This document shows, in pieces, positions 34,128 through 43,602 of a DNA stretch of 64,000 nt. Source of the DNA: Halotia wernerae. Lineage in GTDB: Bacteria > Cyanobacteriota > Cyanobacteriia > Cyanobacteriales > Nostocaceae. A program made the position numbers and the translations under genes. Numbering within the stretch: position 1 is the stretch's first letter; every line of letters starts with the position of its first letter. The notes beneath the pieces are model-generated. The model searched no databases and was not told where the DNA came from. It worked only from the letters and a program-made list of their open reading frames with translations. The DNA lies in the NCBI GenBank assembly GCA_034931985.1, contig JAYGHB010000021.1, forward strand, positions 3,906 through 67,905, given 5' to 3'.

Positions 34128-34475
34128 ATGGAAACCATCAATCACACTCATTCTCACAGTCATACTCACACTCATCCTAGTTACCATCCACCTAACTATA
34201 AAAAGCCAGGTTGGTTTCACAAACTTCTCAATCCTGCACGTAATTTTGTAGATGGAATCCCGATTAAAAATTATCGTCTTGCTCACATAATTTGCCAAGT
34301 AATTCCTTGCTGTTGTCCCTTTGAACGCAGCTTTAAGTTATTTGGGCGGACTTTGAATATTCCCCCTCTGTGTAAACTTAATCCCTTATATGACGAGTTT
34401 GTCGGAATGCGCTTTCGTGCCTTATCTTATCTTGCTGATGAGTGTGGAGAAGATGTCACGAAATATATTTGTTAA
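34128..34475 (+). CDS. Mo-dependent nitrogenase family protein
   Basis: 115 residues. The start is histidine-rich (METINHTHSHSHTHTH), a possible metal-binding tail. Then comes PGWFHKLLNPARNFVDGIPI and a cysteine cluster VIPCCCPFERSFKLFGR, a layout known from cyanobacterial proteins annotated as Mo-dependent nitrogenase C-terminal domain (Nitro_C). Its place between nifK and nifE agrees. The biochemical role is not established. Confidence 0.82.
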   Translation: METINHTHSHSHTHTHPSYHPPNYKKPGWFHKLLNPARNFVDGIPIKNYRLAHIICQVIPCCCPFERSFKLFGRTLNIPPLCKLNPLYDEFVGMRFRALSYLADECGEDVTKYIC

Positions 34476-34609
34476 TCAATAGTCATTGGTCATTAGTCAA
34501 TACTAATAACTAAACAAATGACAAAGAACAATTAAGACCAATTCTCCAACATTTCTTAATTACGAATTCCGAATTCGTATAACACCTGCCATCCAGTAAG
34601 AGAAGAGAG

Positions 34610-36046
34610 ATGAAAACTACCCAAGGCAAAGTCAACGAGCTGCTTAATGAGCCAGGATGCGACCATAATCAGCATAAACAGGGAGAAAAGAAAAACAAGT
34701 CTTGCAGCCAACAAGCACAACCAGGAGCTGCTCAAGGAGGCTGTGCCTTTGATGGTGCAATGATTGCCCTAGTACCGATCGCAGATGCTGCTCATTTAGT
34801 CCACGGCCCGATCGCCTGTGCTGGTAATTCTTGGGGTAGTCGTGGTAGTCTCTCTTCTGGCCCTGTGCTTTACAAGACGGGTTTTACCACTGATCTAACT
34901 GAAAATGATGTGATTTTCGGCGGTGAAAAGAAACTCTACAAGGCAATCCTGGAAGTTAAAGAACGCTACAATCCAGCGGCGGTGTTTGTCTACGCTACCT
35001 GTGTTACTGCTTTAATTGGCGATGATATCGATGCTGTTTGTAAGGCTGCGGCAGAAAAAATAGGCACTCCTGTAATTCCTGTGATTGCTCCAGGATTCAT
35101 TGGTAGTAAAAACTTGGGTAACCGCTTTGGTGGTGAATCTTTGTTGGAATATGTTGTCGGCACAGCAGAACCGGAACATACAACCCCCTATGATATTAAC
35201 TTAATCGGTGAATACAACATCGCCGGGGAGATGTGGGGAGTAACACCACTGTTAGAAAAATTAGGCCTTCGTGTTCTATCTAAAATTACGGGCGATGCTC
35301 GCTACAACGAAATCCGCTACGCCCACCGCGCCAAACTCAATGTGATGATCTGTTCACGAGCGCTGCTCAATATGGCCAGAAAAATGCAGGAGCGCTACAA
35401 CATTCCTTACATTGAAGAGTCTTTTTACGGCATTGATGATATGAACCGCTGCTTACGGAACATTGCTGCTAAGTTAGGCGATAGCGATTTGCAAGAGCGT
35501 ACAGAAAAGCTGATCGCCGAAGAAACTGCGGCTCTAGATTTAGCTCTGGCTCCTTATCGCGCCCGACTCAAAGGTAAGCGAGTCGTTCTGTATACTGGCG
35601 GTGTTAAGAGTTGGTCGATTATCTCAGCGGCTAAGGATTTGGGTATAGAAGTTGTTGCTACCAGCACCAGAAAAAGCACCGAGGAAGATAAAGCCAAGAT
35701 TAAGAAGTTAATCGGCAACGATGGCATTATGCTGGAAAAGGGTAATGCCAAGGAACTGTTGCAACTGGTTAAAGACACTCGCGCCGATATGTTGATTGCT
35801 GGTGGTCGTAACCAATATACTGCCTTGAAAGCCCGGATTCCTTTTTTGGATATTAACCAAGAACGCCACCATCCTTATGCAGGTTACGTAGGGATGATTG
35901 AGATGGCAAGAGAACTGTACGAAGCCCTTTACAGCCCAATATGGGAACAAATACGTAAGCCAGCCCCTTGGGATGAAGACGAAGGAACCCTAGGAGCGAG
36001 GGATACAGATCATTCTCTGTTTGCGTCGATGGAGGAGATTATTTAA
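34610..36046 (+). CDS. nifE: Nitrogenase FeMo-cofactor scaffold NifE
   Basis: 478 residues, related to NifD. Features are GGCAFDGAMIALVPIADAAH, HGPIACAGNSWGSRGSLSSG, YATCVTALIGDDIDAVC and the C-terminal INQERHHPYAGYVGMIEMAR. With NifN it forms the scaffold on which the NifB-made precursor is turned into FeMo-cofactor. The N-terminal 40 residues are lysine-rich and cysteine-bearing (KKNKSCSQQAQPG). AGAGAAGAGAG provides the ribosome binding site. The stop overlaps the nifN start by one base (TAATG). Confidence 0.96.
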   Translation: MKTTQGKVNELLNEPGCDHNQHKQGEKKNKSCSQQAQPGAAQGGCAFDGAMIALVPIADAAHLVHGPIACAGNSWGSRGSLSSGPVLYKTGFTTDLTENDVIFGGEKKLYKAILEVKERYNPAAVFVYATCVTALIGDDIDAVCKAAAEKIGTPVIPVIAPGFIGSKNLGNRFGGESLLEYVVGTAEPEHTTPYDINLIGEYNIAGEMWGVTPLLEKLGLRVLSKITGDARYNEIRYAHRAKLNVMICSRALLNMARKMQERYNIPYIEESFYGIDDMNRCLRNIAAKLGDSDLQERTEKLIAEETAALDLALAPYRARLKGKRVVLYTGGVKSWSIISAAKDLGIEVVATSTRKSTEEDKAKIKKLIGNDGIMLEKGNAKELLQLVKDTRADMLIAGGRNQYTALKARIPFLDINQERHHPYAGYVGMIEMARELYEALYSPIWEQIRKPAPWDEDEGTLGARDTDHSLFASMEEII

Positions 36047-37371
36047 TGGCGATCGTTACAGTTCCTAGCAAAGCACTTACAGTTAATCCCCTCAAGCAAA
36101 GCCAAGCCTTGGGTGCATCTTTAGCCTTTTTGGGATTAAAGGGGATGATACCTTTATTCCACGGTTCCCAAGGTTGTACTGCCTTCGCCAAAGTTGTGCT
36201 TGTACGGCATTTTCGGGAAGCCATTCCCCTTGCTACTACAGCCATGACCGAAGTCACTACTATTTTGGGTGGCGAAGAGAATTTAGAGCAAGCAATTCTC
36301 ACCTTAGTAGAAAAGGTCAACCCAGAAATTATTGGTTTATGCAGCACAGGGCTAACAGAAACCAGAGGCGATGACATCGAAGGTTTCCTCAAGGATATCC
36401 GCGATCGCCACCCAGAACTAAATCACTTGCCGATTGTCTTTGCACCCACACCAGATTTTAAAGGTGCATTGCAAGATGGTTTTGCTGCGGCTGTGGAAAG
36501 CATAGTTAGGGAAATTCCTAAACAGGGTGGAATTAGAACCGAGCAAGTGACAATTTTGGCAGGTTCTGCTTTTACACCAGGAGATGTCCAAGAAATCAAA
36601 GAAATGGTTACGGCTTTTGGTTTAGTACCCATCTTTGTACCTGACCTGGGCGCTTCATTAGATGGTCATTTAGAAGATGGCTACAGCGCTGTTACAGCCA
36701 GTGGCGCTACCTTAAAACAGTTACGAGAAGTAGGTAGTTCTGCCTTTACGATCGCCTTGGGCGAAAGTATGCGAGCTGCAGCCAAAATCCTCGAAGAACG
36801 GTTTGGCATTCCCTACGAGGTGTTTGGTGAACTCACAGGATTAGAAGCAGTAGACGAGTTTCTCCAAGCATTGGCAATTTTGAGCAGCAACAGCGTACCC
36901 GAAAAATATCGCCGCCAGCGCCGCCAGTTGCAAGATGCCATGTTGGATACTCACTTTTACTTTGGTGCAAAACGAGTTTCCTTAGCGTTGGAACCGGACT
37001 TGTTGTGGTCAACAGTGTGTTTTCTGCAGTCGATGGGAACCCAAGTTCATGCAGCGGTGACAACGACGCGATCGCCGCTACTAGAAAAACTCCCGGTTAA
37101 AAACGTCACTATCGGTGATTTAGAAGACTTCGAGCAACTAGCAGGTGGGTCTGATTTATTGATTGGTAACTCTAACGTAGGTGCGATCGCTAAACGTCTC
37201 TCGATTCCCCTTTATCGCCTGGGCATTCCCATTTATGACCGCTTGGGTAATGGTCAGTTCACCAAAGTCGGCTATCGAGGCACGATGGAGCTTTTGTTTG
37301 GCATCGGCAACCTATTTTTAGAAGCTGAAGAAGAGAGAGTTAAACATTTATGGGGACTAGGTAGGGACTAG
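36046..37371 (+). CDS. nifN: Nitrogenase FeMo-cofactor scaffold NifN
   Basis: 441 residues, related to NifK: LTVNPLKQSQALGASLAFLG, HGSQGCTAFAKVVLVRHFRE, CSTGLTETRGDDIEGFL and GYRGTMELLFGIGNLFLEAE. It forms the E2N2 complex with NifE and is translationally coupled to it. The stop codon TAG at 37369-37371 is part of the CTAG at the edge of a MITE, so the original 3' end may have been changed by a few residues (GLGRD). Confidence 0.95.
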   Translation: MAIVTVPSKALTVNPLKQSQALGASLAFLGLKGMIPLFHGSQGCTAFAKVVLVRHFREAIPLATTAMTEVTTILGGEENLEQAILTLVEKVNPEIIGLCSTGLTETRGDDIEGFLKDIRDRHPELNHLPIVFAPTPDFKGALQDGFAAAVESIVREIPKQGGIRTEQVTILAGSAFTPGDVQEIKEMVTAFGLVPIFVPDLGASLDGHLEDGYSAVTASGATLKQLREVGSSAFTIALGESMRAAAKILEERFGIPYEVFGELTGLEAVDEFLQALAILSSNSVPEKYRRQRRQLQDAMLDTHFYFGAKRVSLALEPDLLWSTVCFLQSMGTQVHAAVTTTRSPLLEKLPVKNVTIGDLEDFEQLAGGSDLLIGNSNVGAIAKRLSIPLYRLGIPIYDRLGNGQFTKVGYRGTMELLFGIGNLFLEAEEERVKHLWGLGRD

Positions 37372-37516
37372 TACCGCTACGCGGAAGTCAAAAGGAGCCA
37401 GTGCGTTGGGCGGGTTCCCCGACTTGTAGCAACTGGCGTTCAAAAGTCAAAAGTCTGATAATTGGGGCTTTTTAACTATTTGAAATGGTGGCTTTATTTC
37501 CGCCGTGCTGTACTAG
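37368..37516. mobile_element. MITE family B, copy 2, with a nested insertion (149 bp)
   Basis: The ends CTAGTACCGCTACGCGGAA and TTCCGCCGTGCTGTACTAG are identical to those of the copy at 9854-9957. A 41-base palindromic insert with GCCAGT/ACTGGC ends (37397-37437) has entered the GTCAAAA repeat. The element lies between nifN and nifX and supplies the nifN stop codon. Confidence 0.75.
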
Positions 37517-37562
37517 AGAAAAATAACAATGCCCAATGACAACTGACAAAGGATAAATTAGG

Positions 37563-37976
37563 ATGAAAATTGCCTTTACAACAAGTGACCATGTTCATAT
37601 TAATGCTCACTTCGGATGGGCAAGAGAAATTGATGTTTATGAAATCTCCGATCAGGGATATGAGTTCTTAGAAACTCTGAAGTTTGATGGTGATCTCAAA
37701 GAAGATGGTAATGAGGATAAAGTCACCCCCAAACTTGATGCTTTGGTTGATTGCACAATTGTTTATGTGACGGCAATTGGTGGTAGTGCCGCAGCACGTT
37801 TAATCAAAAAAGGTGTTACCCCAGTCAAGGCTAAATCAGAAGCAGAAGAAATTAACGAAATTCTGACTAAGTTAGTACAAACTCTCAAGGGTAATCCTCC
37901 TCCTTGGTTACGTAAGGCTTTACAACCAAAAACTTCAAATTTTGCAGATGACGTTGAAAATGAAGCAGCCGTATGA
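37563..37976 (+). CDS. nifX: Nitrogen fixation protein NifX
   Basis: 137 residues: MKIAFTTSDHVHINAHFGWA and VTAIGGSAAARLIKKGVTPV are typical of the NifX/NafY family. NifX binds FeMo-cofactor precursors and passes them between NifB and NifEN. The stop overlaps the next gene's start by four bases (ATGA), so the two are coupled. It lies 191 bases after nifN, with a MITE between. Confidence 0.93.
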   Translation: MKIAFTTSDHVHINAHFGWAREIDVYEISDQGYEFLETLKFDGDLKEDGNEDKVTPKLDALVDCTIVYVTAIGGSAAARLIKKGVTPVKAKSEAEEINEILTKLVQTLKGNPPPWLRKALQPKTSNFADDVENEAAV

Positions 37977-38449
37977 GCGAAAACAATAGTGTTAACGGAA
38001 CAGCTACAGCCGAAGTCTTGAGTTCCCCTTTTCTGAAGATATTGCTACAACAAATCCGGGGTCAAGATACTTACGGAACTTATCGCAAATGGTCAGATGA
38101 ATTAATTCTCAAACCCTTTGTCGTCACCAAACTAAAGAAGCGTGAAATTTCTCTTGAGGGTGAAGTTGATCCGATAACTCAAGCACGGATTATGGCATTT
38201 TTCCGGGCTGTAGCCGCAGGTATTGAACAAGAAACAGGTTTGATATCCCAAGTTGTAATTGATTTGAGTCATGAAGGTTTTGGCTGGGCATTAGTCTTTT
38301 CTGGTCGTCTTTTGTTAGCTATGAAAACCTTACGAGATGCCCATCGTTTTGGTTTTGATTCCCTAGAAAAGTTAGCAGAAGAAGGAGAAAACTTTGTCCA
38401 AAAAGGCGTTGATTTGGCGAAGCGTTTCCCTGAAGTAGGCAAACTTTAA
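37973..38449 (+). CDS. NifX-associated nitrogen fixation protein (DUF269)
   Basis: 158 residues. SPFLKILLQQIRGQDTYGTY, GFGWALVFSGRLLLAMKTLR and FGFDSLEKLAEEGENFVQKG are the family's phrases. These proteins always accompany nifX and are thought to help in cofactor maturation. It is translated in overlap with nifX. Confidence 0.92.
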   Translation: MSENNSVNGTATAEVLSSPFLKILLQQIRGQDTYGTYRKWSDELILKPFVVTKLKKREISLEGEVDPITQARIMAFFRAVAAGIEQETGLISQVVIDLSHEGFGWALVFSGRLLLAMKTLRDAHRFGFDSLEKLAEEGENFVQKGVDLAKRFPEVGKL

Positions 38450-38553
38450 ATACTGCCTTAAAAGTTAATTGTTCTTAGTGTCTTTGTGACTTGGTGGTTG
38501 ATTCCCATAAAGACACTAAGATACCAAGAGAATTTAATAACTAGGAGTAATTA

Positions 38554-38768
38554 ATGGTGCAGGCAGGAGAAACAATAATTGAAGATCTGAAACACAAAAT
38601 CAGAAAACTCAATAGTAAGGCAGGTCAAATGAAAATGGATCTGCATGATTTAGCGGAAGGTTTGCCCACCGATTACACACAACTTATGGATGTGGCGGCT
38701 GCAACTTATGAAGTCTATCAGCAATTAGATGAACTTAAGCAACAGCTAAAACAATTGGAGAAAGCTAA

Positions 38769-38772
<4 letters not shown>
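38554..38772 (+). CDS. CCE_0567-type small metalloprotein (DUF683)
   Basis: 72 residues in a coiled-coil arrangement: EDLKHKIRKLNSKAGQMKMD and LHDLAEGLPTDYTQLMDVAA. The family, first described in Cyanothece, binds metal ions between helices and is found only in nif clusters. The stop overlaps the nifW start by four bases (ATGA). Confidence 0.9.
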
Positions 38773-39086
<314 letters not shown>

Positions 39087-39096
39087 GAGGTACAAA

Positions 39097-39897
39097 GTGA
39101 TAAACCTAACGCCTACCGAGTTAGAAAGATATAGTCGCCAAATGATGCTTCCGAATTTCGGCGAACTAGCTCAAAATCGCCTAAAATCAGCGACGGTTCT
39201 GGTTACGGGTGTAGGGGGATTGGGCGGTACGGCGGCGCTTTACTTAGCAGTAGCGGGCGTTGGGCGGCTGATTCTCGTCCGGGGTGGTGATTTGCGTTTA
39301 GATGATATGAATCGTCAGATTTTAATGACGGATGATTGGGTAGGTAAACCAAGAGTATTCAAAGCGAAAGAAACTCTAGAGGCGATCAATCCTGATATCC
39401 AAGTGGAAGCAATTCACGATTACGTCACCCCGGACAATGTCAATTCTTTAGTCCAATCCGCTGATATGACGCTGGATTGCGCCCACAATTTTACAGAGCG
39501 CAATTTGTTGAATGAAGCTTGCGTGCGCTGGCGTAAACCAATGGTGGAAGCGGCGATGGACGGAATGGAGGCTTACCTAACAACGATTATTCCTGGTGTG
39601 ACTCCTTGTTTATCCTGTTTGTTTCCAGAAAAGCCTGATTGGGATCGGCGTGGCTTTTCAGTTCTGGGCGCTGTTTCTGGAACACTAGCTTGTCTGACAG
39701 CGTTGGAAGCAATCAAGCTGATTACTGGGTTTAGTCAACCTCTGTTATCGCAATTGCTGACAATAGACTTAAGTCGGATGGAGTTTGCCAAGCGCCGTAC
39801 TCACCGCGATCGCTCTTGTCCAGTCTGTGGTAACACCGCGCCTTGGAGATATGCTCAAGGTAAAACAATGGAACCCACAAGCAATCTTACAACATAG
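39097..39897 (+). CDS. hesA: HesA, ThiF/MoeB-type adenylating enzyme
   Basis: 266 residues from a GTG start with a strong TAGGAGG 6 bases before it. The nucleotide-binding loop VTGVGGLGGTAALYLAVAGV, RYSRQMMLPNFGE and the zinc cysteines (CLSCLF and CPVCG) are those of E1-like adenylating proteins. HesA is linked to heterocyst nitrogen fixation, probably to molybdenum cofactor or Fe-S cluster supply. It is followed by hesB after 66 bases that include a GCGATCGC site. Confidence 0.93.
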   Translation: MINLTPTELERYSRQMMLPNFGELAQNRLKSATVLVTGVGGLGGTAALYLAVAGVGRLILVRGGDLRLDDMNRQILMTDDWVGKPRVFKAKETLEAINPDIQVEAIHDYVTPDNVNSLVQSADMTLDCAHNFTERNLLNEACVRWRKPMVEAAMDGMEAYLTTIIPGVTPCLSCLFPEKPDWDRRGFSVLGAVSGTLACLTALEAIKLITGFSQPLLSQLLTIDLSRMEFAKRRTHRDRSCPVCGNTAPWRYAQGKTMEPTSNLTT

Positions 39898-39963
39898 GCG
39901 ATCGCTACAAAAAAACTCACATTCCGAATCAGAACTAATAATCGCTACAGATTAGGAGACTTG

Positions 39964-40335
39964 ATGAGTGTTACTTTGACAGAAAAGGCAGAATTTCGTC
40001 TACGGGCATTTCTACTCGCTTCCTCTCCCAATGCTAACGACGCAACTAAAGGTATCCGCGTCGCTGTAAAAGATGGTGGTTGCAATGGTTACGAATATGC
40101 GATCGACATCACCAGCAAGCTACAACCAGATGACTTGGTAATCGAGCAAGGACAGGTACTGGTTTACGTTGATCCCAAAAGTGCGCCGTTATTAGAAGGG
40201 ATAGTAATCGATTTTGTCGAAGGGGTGATGGAAAGTGGCTTTAAGTTCACTAACCCCAATGCAAGCGATACCTGCGGTTGCGGAAAATCCTTTAAAGCAG
40301 GTGACTGTACACCTACTGGCGTACCTTGCACATAA
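39964..40335 (+). CDS. hesB: HesB, A-type iron-sulfur cluster assembly protein
   Basis: 123 residues from ATG at 39964, with AGGAG six bases upstream; an in-frame TTG directly before it is less likely. The three conserved cysteines are in DGGCNGYEYAIDI and DTCGCGKSFKAGD. A-type carriers hold Fe-S clusters on their way to targets, here presumably nitrogenase proteins or ferredoxin. Part of the hesAB-fdxH heterocyst unit. Confidence 0.93.
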   Translation: MSVTLTEKAEFRLRAFLLASSPNANDATKGIRVAVKDGGCNGYEYAIDITSKLQPDDLVIEQGQVLVYVDPKSAPLLEGIVIDFVEGVMESGFKFTNPNASDTCGCGKSFKAGDCTPTGVPCT

Positions 40336-40542
40336 ATAATTCGTAATTCTTAATTCGTAATTCGTAATTTTGACTGAGCAGCAATAATTACGTTAGCGAG
40401 TCTGTGAAAGTTATTACAGATTATTAATTACGAGTTATTTAACATTTCCCGTAGACGTACTTTGCACAGTTTCTCGAAGGCGGGAGCTACAAAAACTTCG
40501 AGAGTTCAAGCTCATCTTATAAATTTTGAGGAGAATCGACAA

Positions 40543-40842
40543 ATGGCTACCTACCAAGTTAGATTAATCAGCAAAAAAGAAGACCTCGATACCACAATTG
40601 AAGTCGACGAAGAGACTACCATTTTAGAAGCAGCAGAAGAAAATGGTATTGAGTTACCCTTCTCTTGTCATGCAGGTTCTTGTTCTAGTTGTGTAGGTAA
40701 AGTAGTTGAAGGTGAAGTTGATCAATCTGATCAAATCTTTTTAGATGACGAGCAAATGTCAAAAGGATTCGCCCTACTTTGTGTTACCTACGCCCGTTCT
40801 AACTGCACAATCAAAACACATCAAGAACCATATCTAGTCTAA
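40543..40842 (+). CDS. fdxH: Heterocyst [2Fe-2S] ferredoxin FdxH
   Basis: 99 residues from ATG at 40543 with GAGGAG upstream. The cluster ligands are CHAGSCSSCVG and the later cysteine in FALLCVTYARSNC. It is the plant-type ferredoxin that gives electrons to NifH in heterocysts. The longer frame (from 40462) adds a non-conserved stretch. A 200-base gap after hesB could hold its own promoter. Confidence 0.95.
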   Translation: MATYQVRLISKKEDLDTTIEVDEETTILEAAEENGIELPFSCHAGSCSSCVGKVVEGEVDQSDQIFLDDEQMSKGFALLCVTYARSNCTIKTHQEPYLV

Positions 40843-40948
40843 ATTATTGCTGTAGTTGTTAATCTCAGCAACCCAATAAATGATGAAGGGTGAAACTTTG
40901 ATAATTCATCCTTCATCTTTCATGTTTTACCTATTTTTAATAGTGACA

Positions 40949-41200
40949 ATGTTTACTCCTTTTAGTGTGACTGGCTGCTCATTAGAATTGCTGCAAGTGG
41001 GAGAACAAGGTATTATCACTTCCTGTAAAATTCAGGATGATCTACTCTTCAAAAAACTAAAATCATTGGGTGTAGCAACAGGCACTGTCATTACTTTAGA
41101 ACAGCAATTTCCCTCTTTGATTATTAAAGCTGGAAAGATATTATTAGATGTAGAAAGAGAAGTTGCCCGCGCTATCTATGTTCGTATTCTTAAAAACTAA
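40949..41200 (+). CDS. feoA: FeoA-domain protein
   Basis: 83 residues: MFTPFSVTGCSLELLQVGEQ, then GIITSCKIQDDLLFKKLKSL and TVITLEQQFPSLIIKAGKIL, an SH3-like FeoA domain. It may assist iron uptake by FeoB or act as a small regulator. The start at 40949 is chosen because the upstream extension is a hydrophobic stretch read from repeat sequence. FeoA genes are commonly found behind fdxH in Nostocales. Confidence 0.85.
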   Translation: MFTPFSVTGCSLELLQVGEQGIITSCKIQDDLLFKKLKSLGVATGTVITLEQQFPSLIIKAGKILLDVEREVARAIYVRILKN

Positions 41201-41208
41201 TACCGCTT

Positions 41209-41241
41209 AGATCCCCGACTTCTTTAAGAAGTCGGGGATCT
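41209..41241. terminator. Strong bidirectional terminator
   Basis: A 16-bp perfect stem, AGATCCCCGACTTCTT with its complement, around one central base, is followed by TGTTGTTTTT on the plus side. It ends both the nif/fdxH/feoA transcript and the convergent Mop gene. The CCCCGACTTCTT arm is also a dispersed repeat in cyanobacteria. Confidence 0.85.
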
Positions 41242-41249
41242 TGTTGTTT

Positions 41250-41459
41250 TTAATCAACAGCAACAATTACATCTGATGACTTAATCACAGCGTAAGCTTG
41301 TTTACCCTCTGCAAGCCCCAGCTTTTCGGCTGAAGACTTTGTGATGATAGATACTAGTTCTATTCCAGATGCTAACTCTAAAGTCACCTCTGTATTAACT
41401 GAACCATTTACAATCTTTTTGACAGTAGCTTTGAGAGAATTACGAGCGCTGATTTCCAT
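41250..41459 (-). CDS. Molybdate-binding Mop-domain protein
   Basis: 69 residues from ATG at 41457-41459: MEISARNSLKATVKKIVNGS, TEVTLELASGIELVSIITKS and EGKQAYAVIKSSDVIVAV make a single Mop/TOBE domain. Such proteins bind molybdate as hexamers and store it, in line with the need for FeMo-cofactor next door. The frame could begin 15 codons earlier, without family resemblance. Confidence 0.9.
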   Translation of the reverse strand: MEISARNSLKATVKKIVNGSVNTEVTLELASGIELVSIITKSSAEKLGLAEGKQAYAVIKSSDVIVAVD

Positions 41460-41504
41460 GTTTTGGTTTTCCTTGGAGTTATTTATACTAAAATAAACTA
41501 GCAA

Positions 41505-41846
41505 GCTTCATTTATTCTAATATATCTGAAGATCTTTATAAATGATTTATGATTCAAAATTATCCAAGTGATAATATTATAACTAAGCTCAATTATTGGA
41601 ACAAGCTTAAGTTTCAAAAATAAGTGATTAAAGGGTTATCTAAAATATCCCTATCTGAATGTTGAAGCTGGTTGTTATAGCGCATCAAAACCAGACAAAA
41701 CTATCAAAGAGCTATTTTTAGAACAACGAGAAGCTATAGCATAGCTATTAGTTAATAGACTCATTGTGAATTCTACACAACTTCAAGAATGGTGGGCGAA
41801 CGCCTAGCATTTACTTTGCCACATAAATGTATAGGAGTCAAGGAAT
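41505..41846 (+). other. Gap between mop and ankyrin gene; possible gene remnant
   Basis: An AT-rich stretch without an intact gene. From about 41650 to 41745 the plus strand reads YPYLNVEAGC and PDKTIKELFLEQREA before a stop, protein-like but too short to assign. A GAGTCAAGGA before 41847 serves as the ribosome binding site of the next gene. Confidence 0.3.
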
Positions 41847-42335
41847 ATGGTTAATCAAGTAACTCAGCAATGGCTAATAGCAAACGGATATAACCTTCAA
41901 GCTTTAAATCAACTAGGTGAAAATGGCGATACGGCTTTAATGAAAGCTACAAGAGAAGGAGTTTATGCAGTTGTCAAAGAACTGATTGATGCCGGGGTAG
42001 ATATCAATGCTAGAAATAGCGATGCCTACGGCGGGCTACGCCTACGCAATAATGCTTTGTGGTTTGCTTGTTTTGGTAATCACTACGAATTAATTAATTT
42101 GCTAATCGCTGCCAATATTAATATTGATAATCAAAATGATAATGGCGCAACTGTTTTAATGTATGCAGTATCAGCGGGTAAAACTGAAGTAGCTAAGTTA
42201 CTTTTACAACATCATCCTAACTTAGATTTGAAAAACTTAGACGACTATCAAGCAATAGATTTTGCCAGCAATATAGAAGTTTTAAGGTTACTTAAAAATG
42301 CCACACAATCAGAATCAAGGAAAAGCTTATCATGA
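41847..42335 (+). CDS. Ankyrin repeat protein
   Basis: 162 residues with about four ankyrin repeats: NGDTALMKATREGVYAVVKE, then ALWFACFGNHYELINLLIAA, GATVLMYAVSAGKTEVAKLL and a degenerate last one. The first 25 residues are a short cap. In the second repeat, NSDAYGGLRLRNNA replaces a normal loop, read from a GGCTACGCCTACGC repeat insertion in frame. It overlaps the next gene by 38 bases, so both are probably cotranscribed. The target protein is unknown. Confidence 0.88.
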   Translation: MVNQVTQQWLIANGYNLQALNQLGENGDTALMKATREGVYAVVKELIDAGVDINARNSDAYGGLRLRNNALWFACFGNHYELINLLIAANINIDNQNDNGATVLMYAVSAGKTEVAKLLLQHHPNLDLKNLDDYQAIDFASNIEVLRLLKNATQSESRKSLS

Positions 42336-43584
42336 TTCTACCAAGCATTCTTACTTATCAGTGCAGATCAATCCCAATTATGTAGATGCATCAACTCAAC
42401 CGATTGCATTTAAAGTTTATCCAAAATTTTATCGGCGGGTGAAATTCAATCTCAATAATCCTGTTCATGCTTTTATCTGGTTAACTAGTGCTGTCACTTC
42501 AGAAAAATTAAATAAAGATGTCCCTGATAAACTGCGGGTAAATCCATCAGCAGGCGCTCTCTATCCTACAGAAGTTTATATCCAAATTCGCGGGATAGAG
42601 AAAATGATAGATGGAATATATCATTTAGAAGTTGAGAATAATTGTCTAACACTAATCTATGAATTAATTGATGATGGTTTAGAGAGTTATATTATACCGA
42701 ACAAAAGTATCAAAGGATTCATTTTTTTAATTAGTTGTGTTTATTATAGGTCTAGCTGGAAATATCAAGATCGGAGTTTGAGATATTGCTTTTTAGACGG
42801 CGGACACCATTTAGGTGCGATCGCTGCATCAGCTTATCTCCATGATAAAGATATACAATTAGTTTTTGACTTTGATAAACTCTCTCTCAATACAGATTTA
42901 GGCTTTGAGAATAAAGAGTTTATTACTGCTTGTGCTATTTCAGGAGAAGTACAAGATCAGTCAGTCAGACGTTTAAGGCTGAAAGTTCCTTTTGTTTGTG
43001 GCACAGATTATTTTGAAGCTAATCAATTTATTGAAGATAGCTATCAAGTAACAGCGTTACAAAAGAGTAAACACCACAAACTAAAGCAGCCTCAGTTTAA
43101 CTTTGACAAGGATAAATTTCAACAAACTGTTTGGAATCGGCGTTCTATTAGACGTTTCCGGAAACAGTTTATTTCTCAAGAAAACTATTTATATATCTTG
43201 CAACAGCTTGAGCAACCAATACCAACTGAAAGTGGTGAGGATGTAGAAATTTATTCCGTCTTGCATAGAGTAGAAGGAATGTCACCTGGGTTATATAAAG
43301 GTACTCTTCTGCTTCAGGCTGGTGATTTCAACGAACAGACAGGATACTTATGCATTAATCAAGCCATTGCGAGAGATTGTGCTGTGATTTTATTTTTTGT
43401 ATCTGACTATACAAACTATCAAACTGCGATGCAATTGGCTGGGTTTTTAGGACAAAGGATATATCTGGGTAGCAACTATTTAGGGATTCAATGTAGTGGA
43501 ATTGGTGCTTATTATGATAACGAAACTCAAAGATTCTTAGAAACAACCAAAGATATTCTCTATGCAATGGCGATTGGAATTTAA
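42298..43584 (+). CDS. SagB-type nitroreductase-family dehydrogenase
   Basis: 428 residues with two nitroreductase-like halves. The first has DKLRVNPSAGALYPTEVYIQ, the typical SagB/ThcOx phrase, and the second has NRRSIRRFRKQFIS and later GIQCSGIGAYYDNE. SagB-type enzymes use FMN, and some oxidise azolines in natural product pathways; no such pathway is seen here. The start lies in the end of the ankyrin gene. Closely spaced with the next gene (18 bases), so the three form an operon. Confidence 0.85.
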   Translation: MPHNQNQGKAYHDSTKHSYLSVQINPNYVDASTQPIAFKVYPKFYRRVKFNLNNPVHAFIWLTSAVTSEKLNKDVPDKLRVNPSAGALYPTEVYIQIRGIEKMIDGIYHLEVENNCLTLIYELIDDGLESYIIPNKSIKGFIFLISCVYYRSSWKYQDRSLRYCFLDGGHHLGAIAASAYLHDKDIQLVFDFDKLSLNTDLGFENKEFITACAISGEVQDQSVRRLRLKVPFVCGTDYFEANQFIEDSYQVTALQKSKHHKLKQPQFNFDKDKFQQTVWNRRSIRRFRKQFISQENYLYILQQLEQPIPTESGEDVEIYSVLHRVEGMSPGLYKGTLLLQAGDFNEQTGYLCINQAIARDCAVILFFVSDYTNYQTAMQLAGFLGQRIYLGSNYLGIQCSGIGAYYDNETQRFLETTKDILYAMAIGI

Positions 43585-43602
43585 GTAGGAACATCAACAG
43601 CA

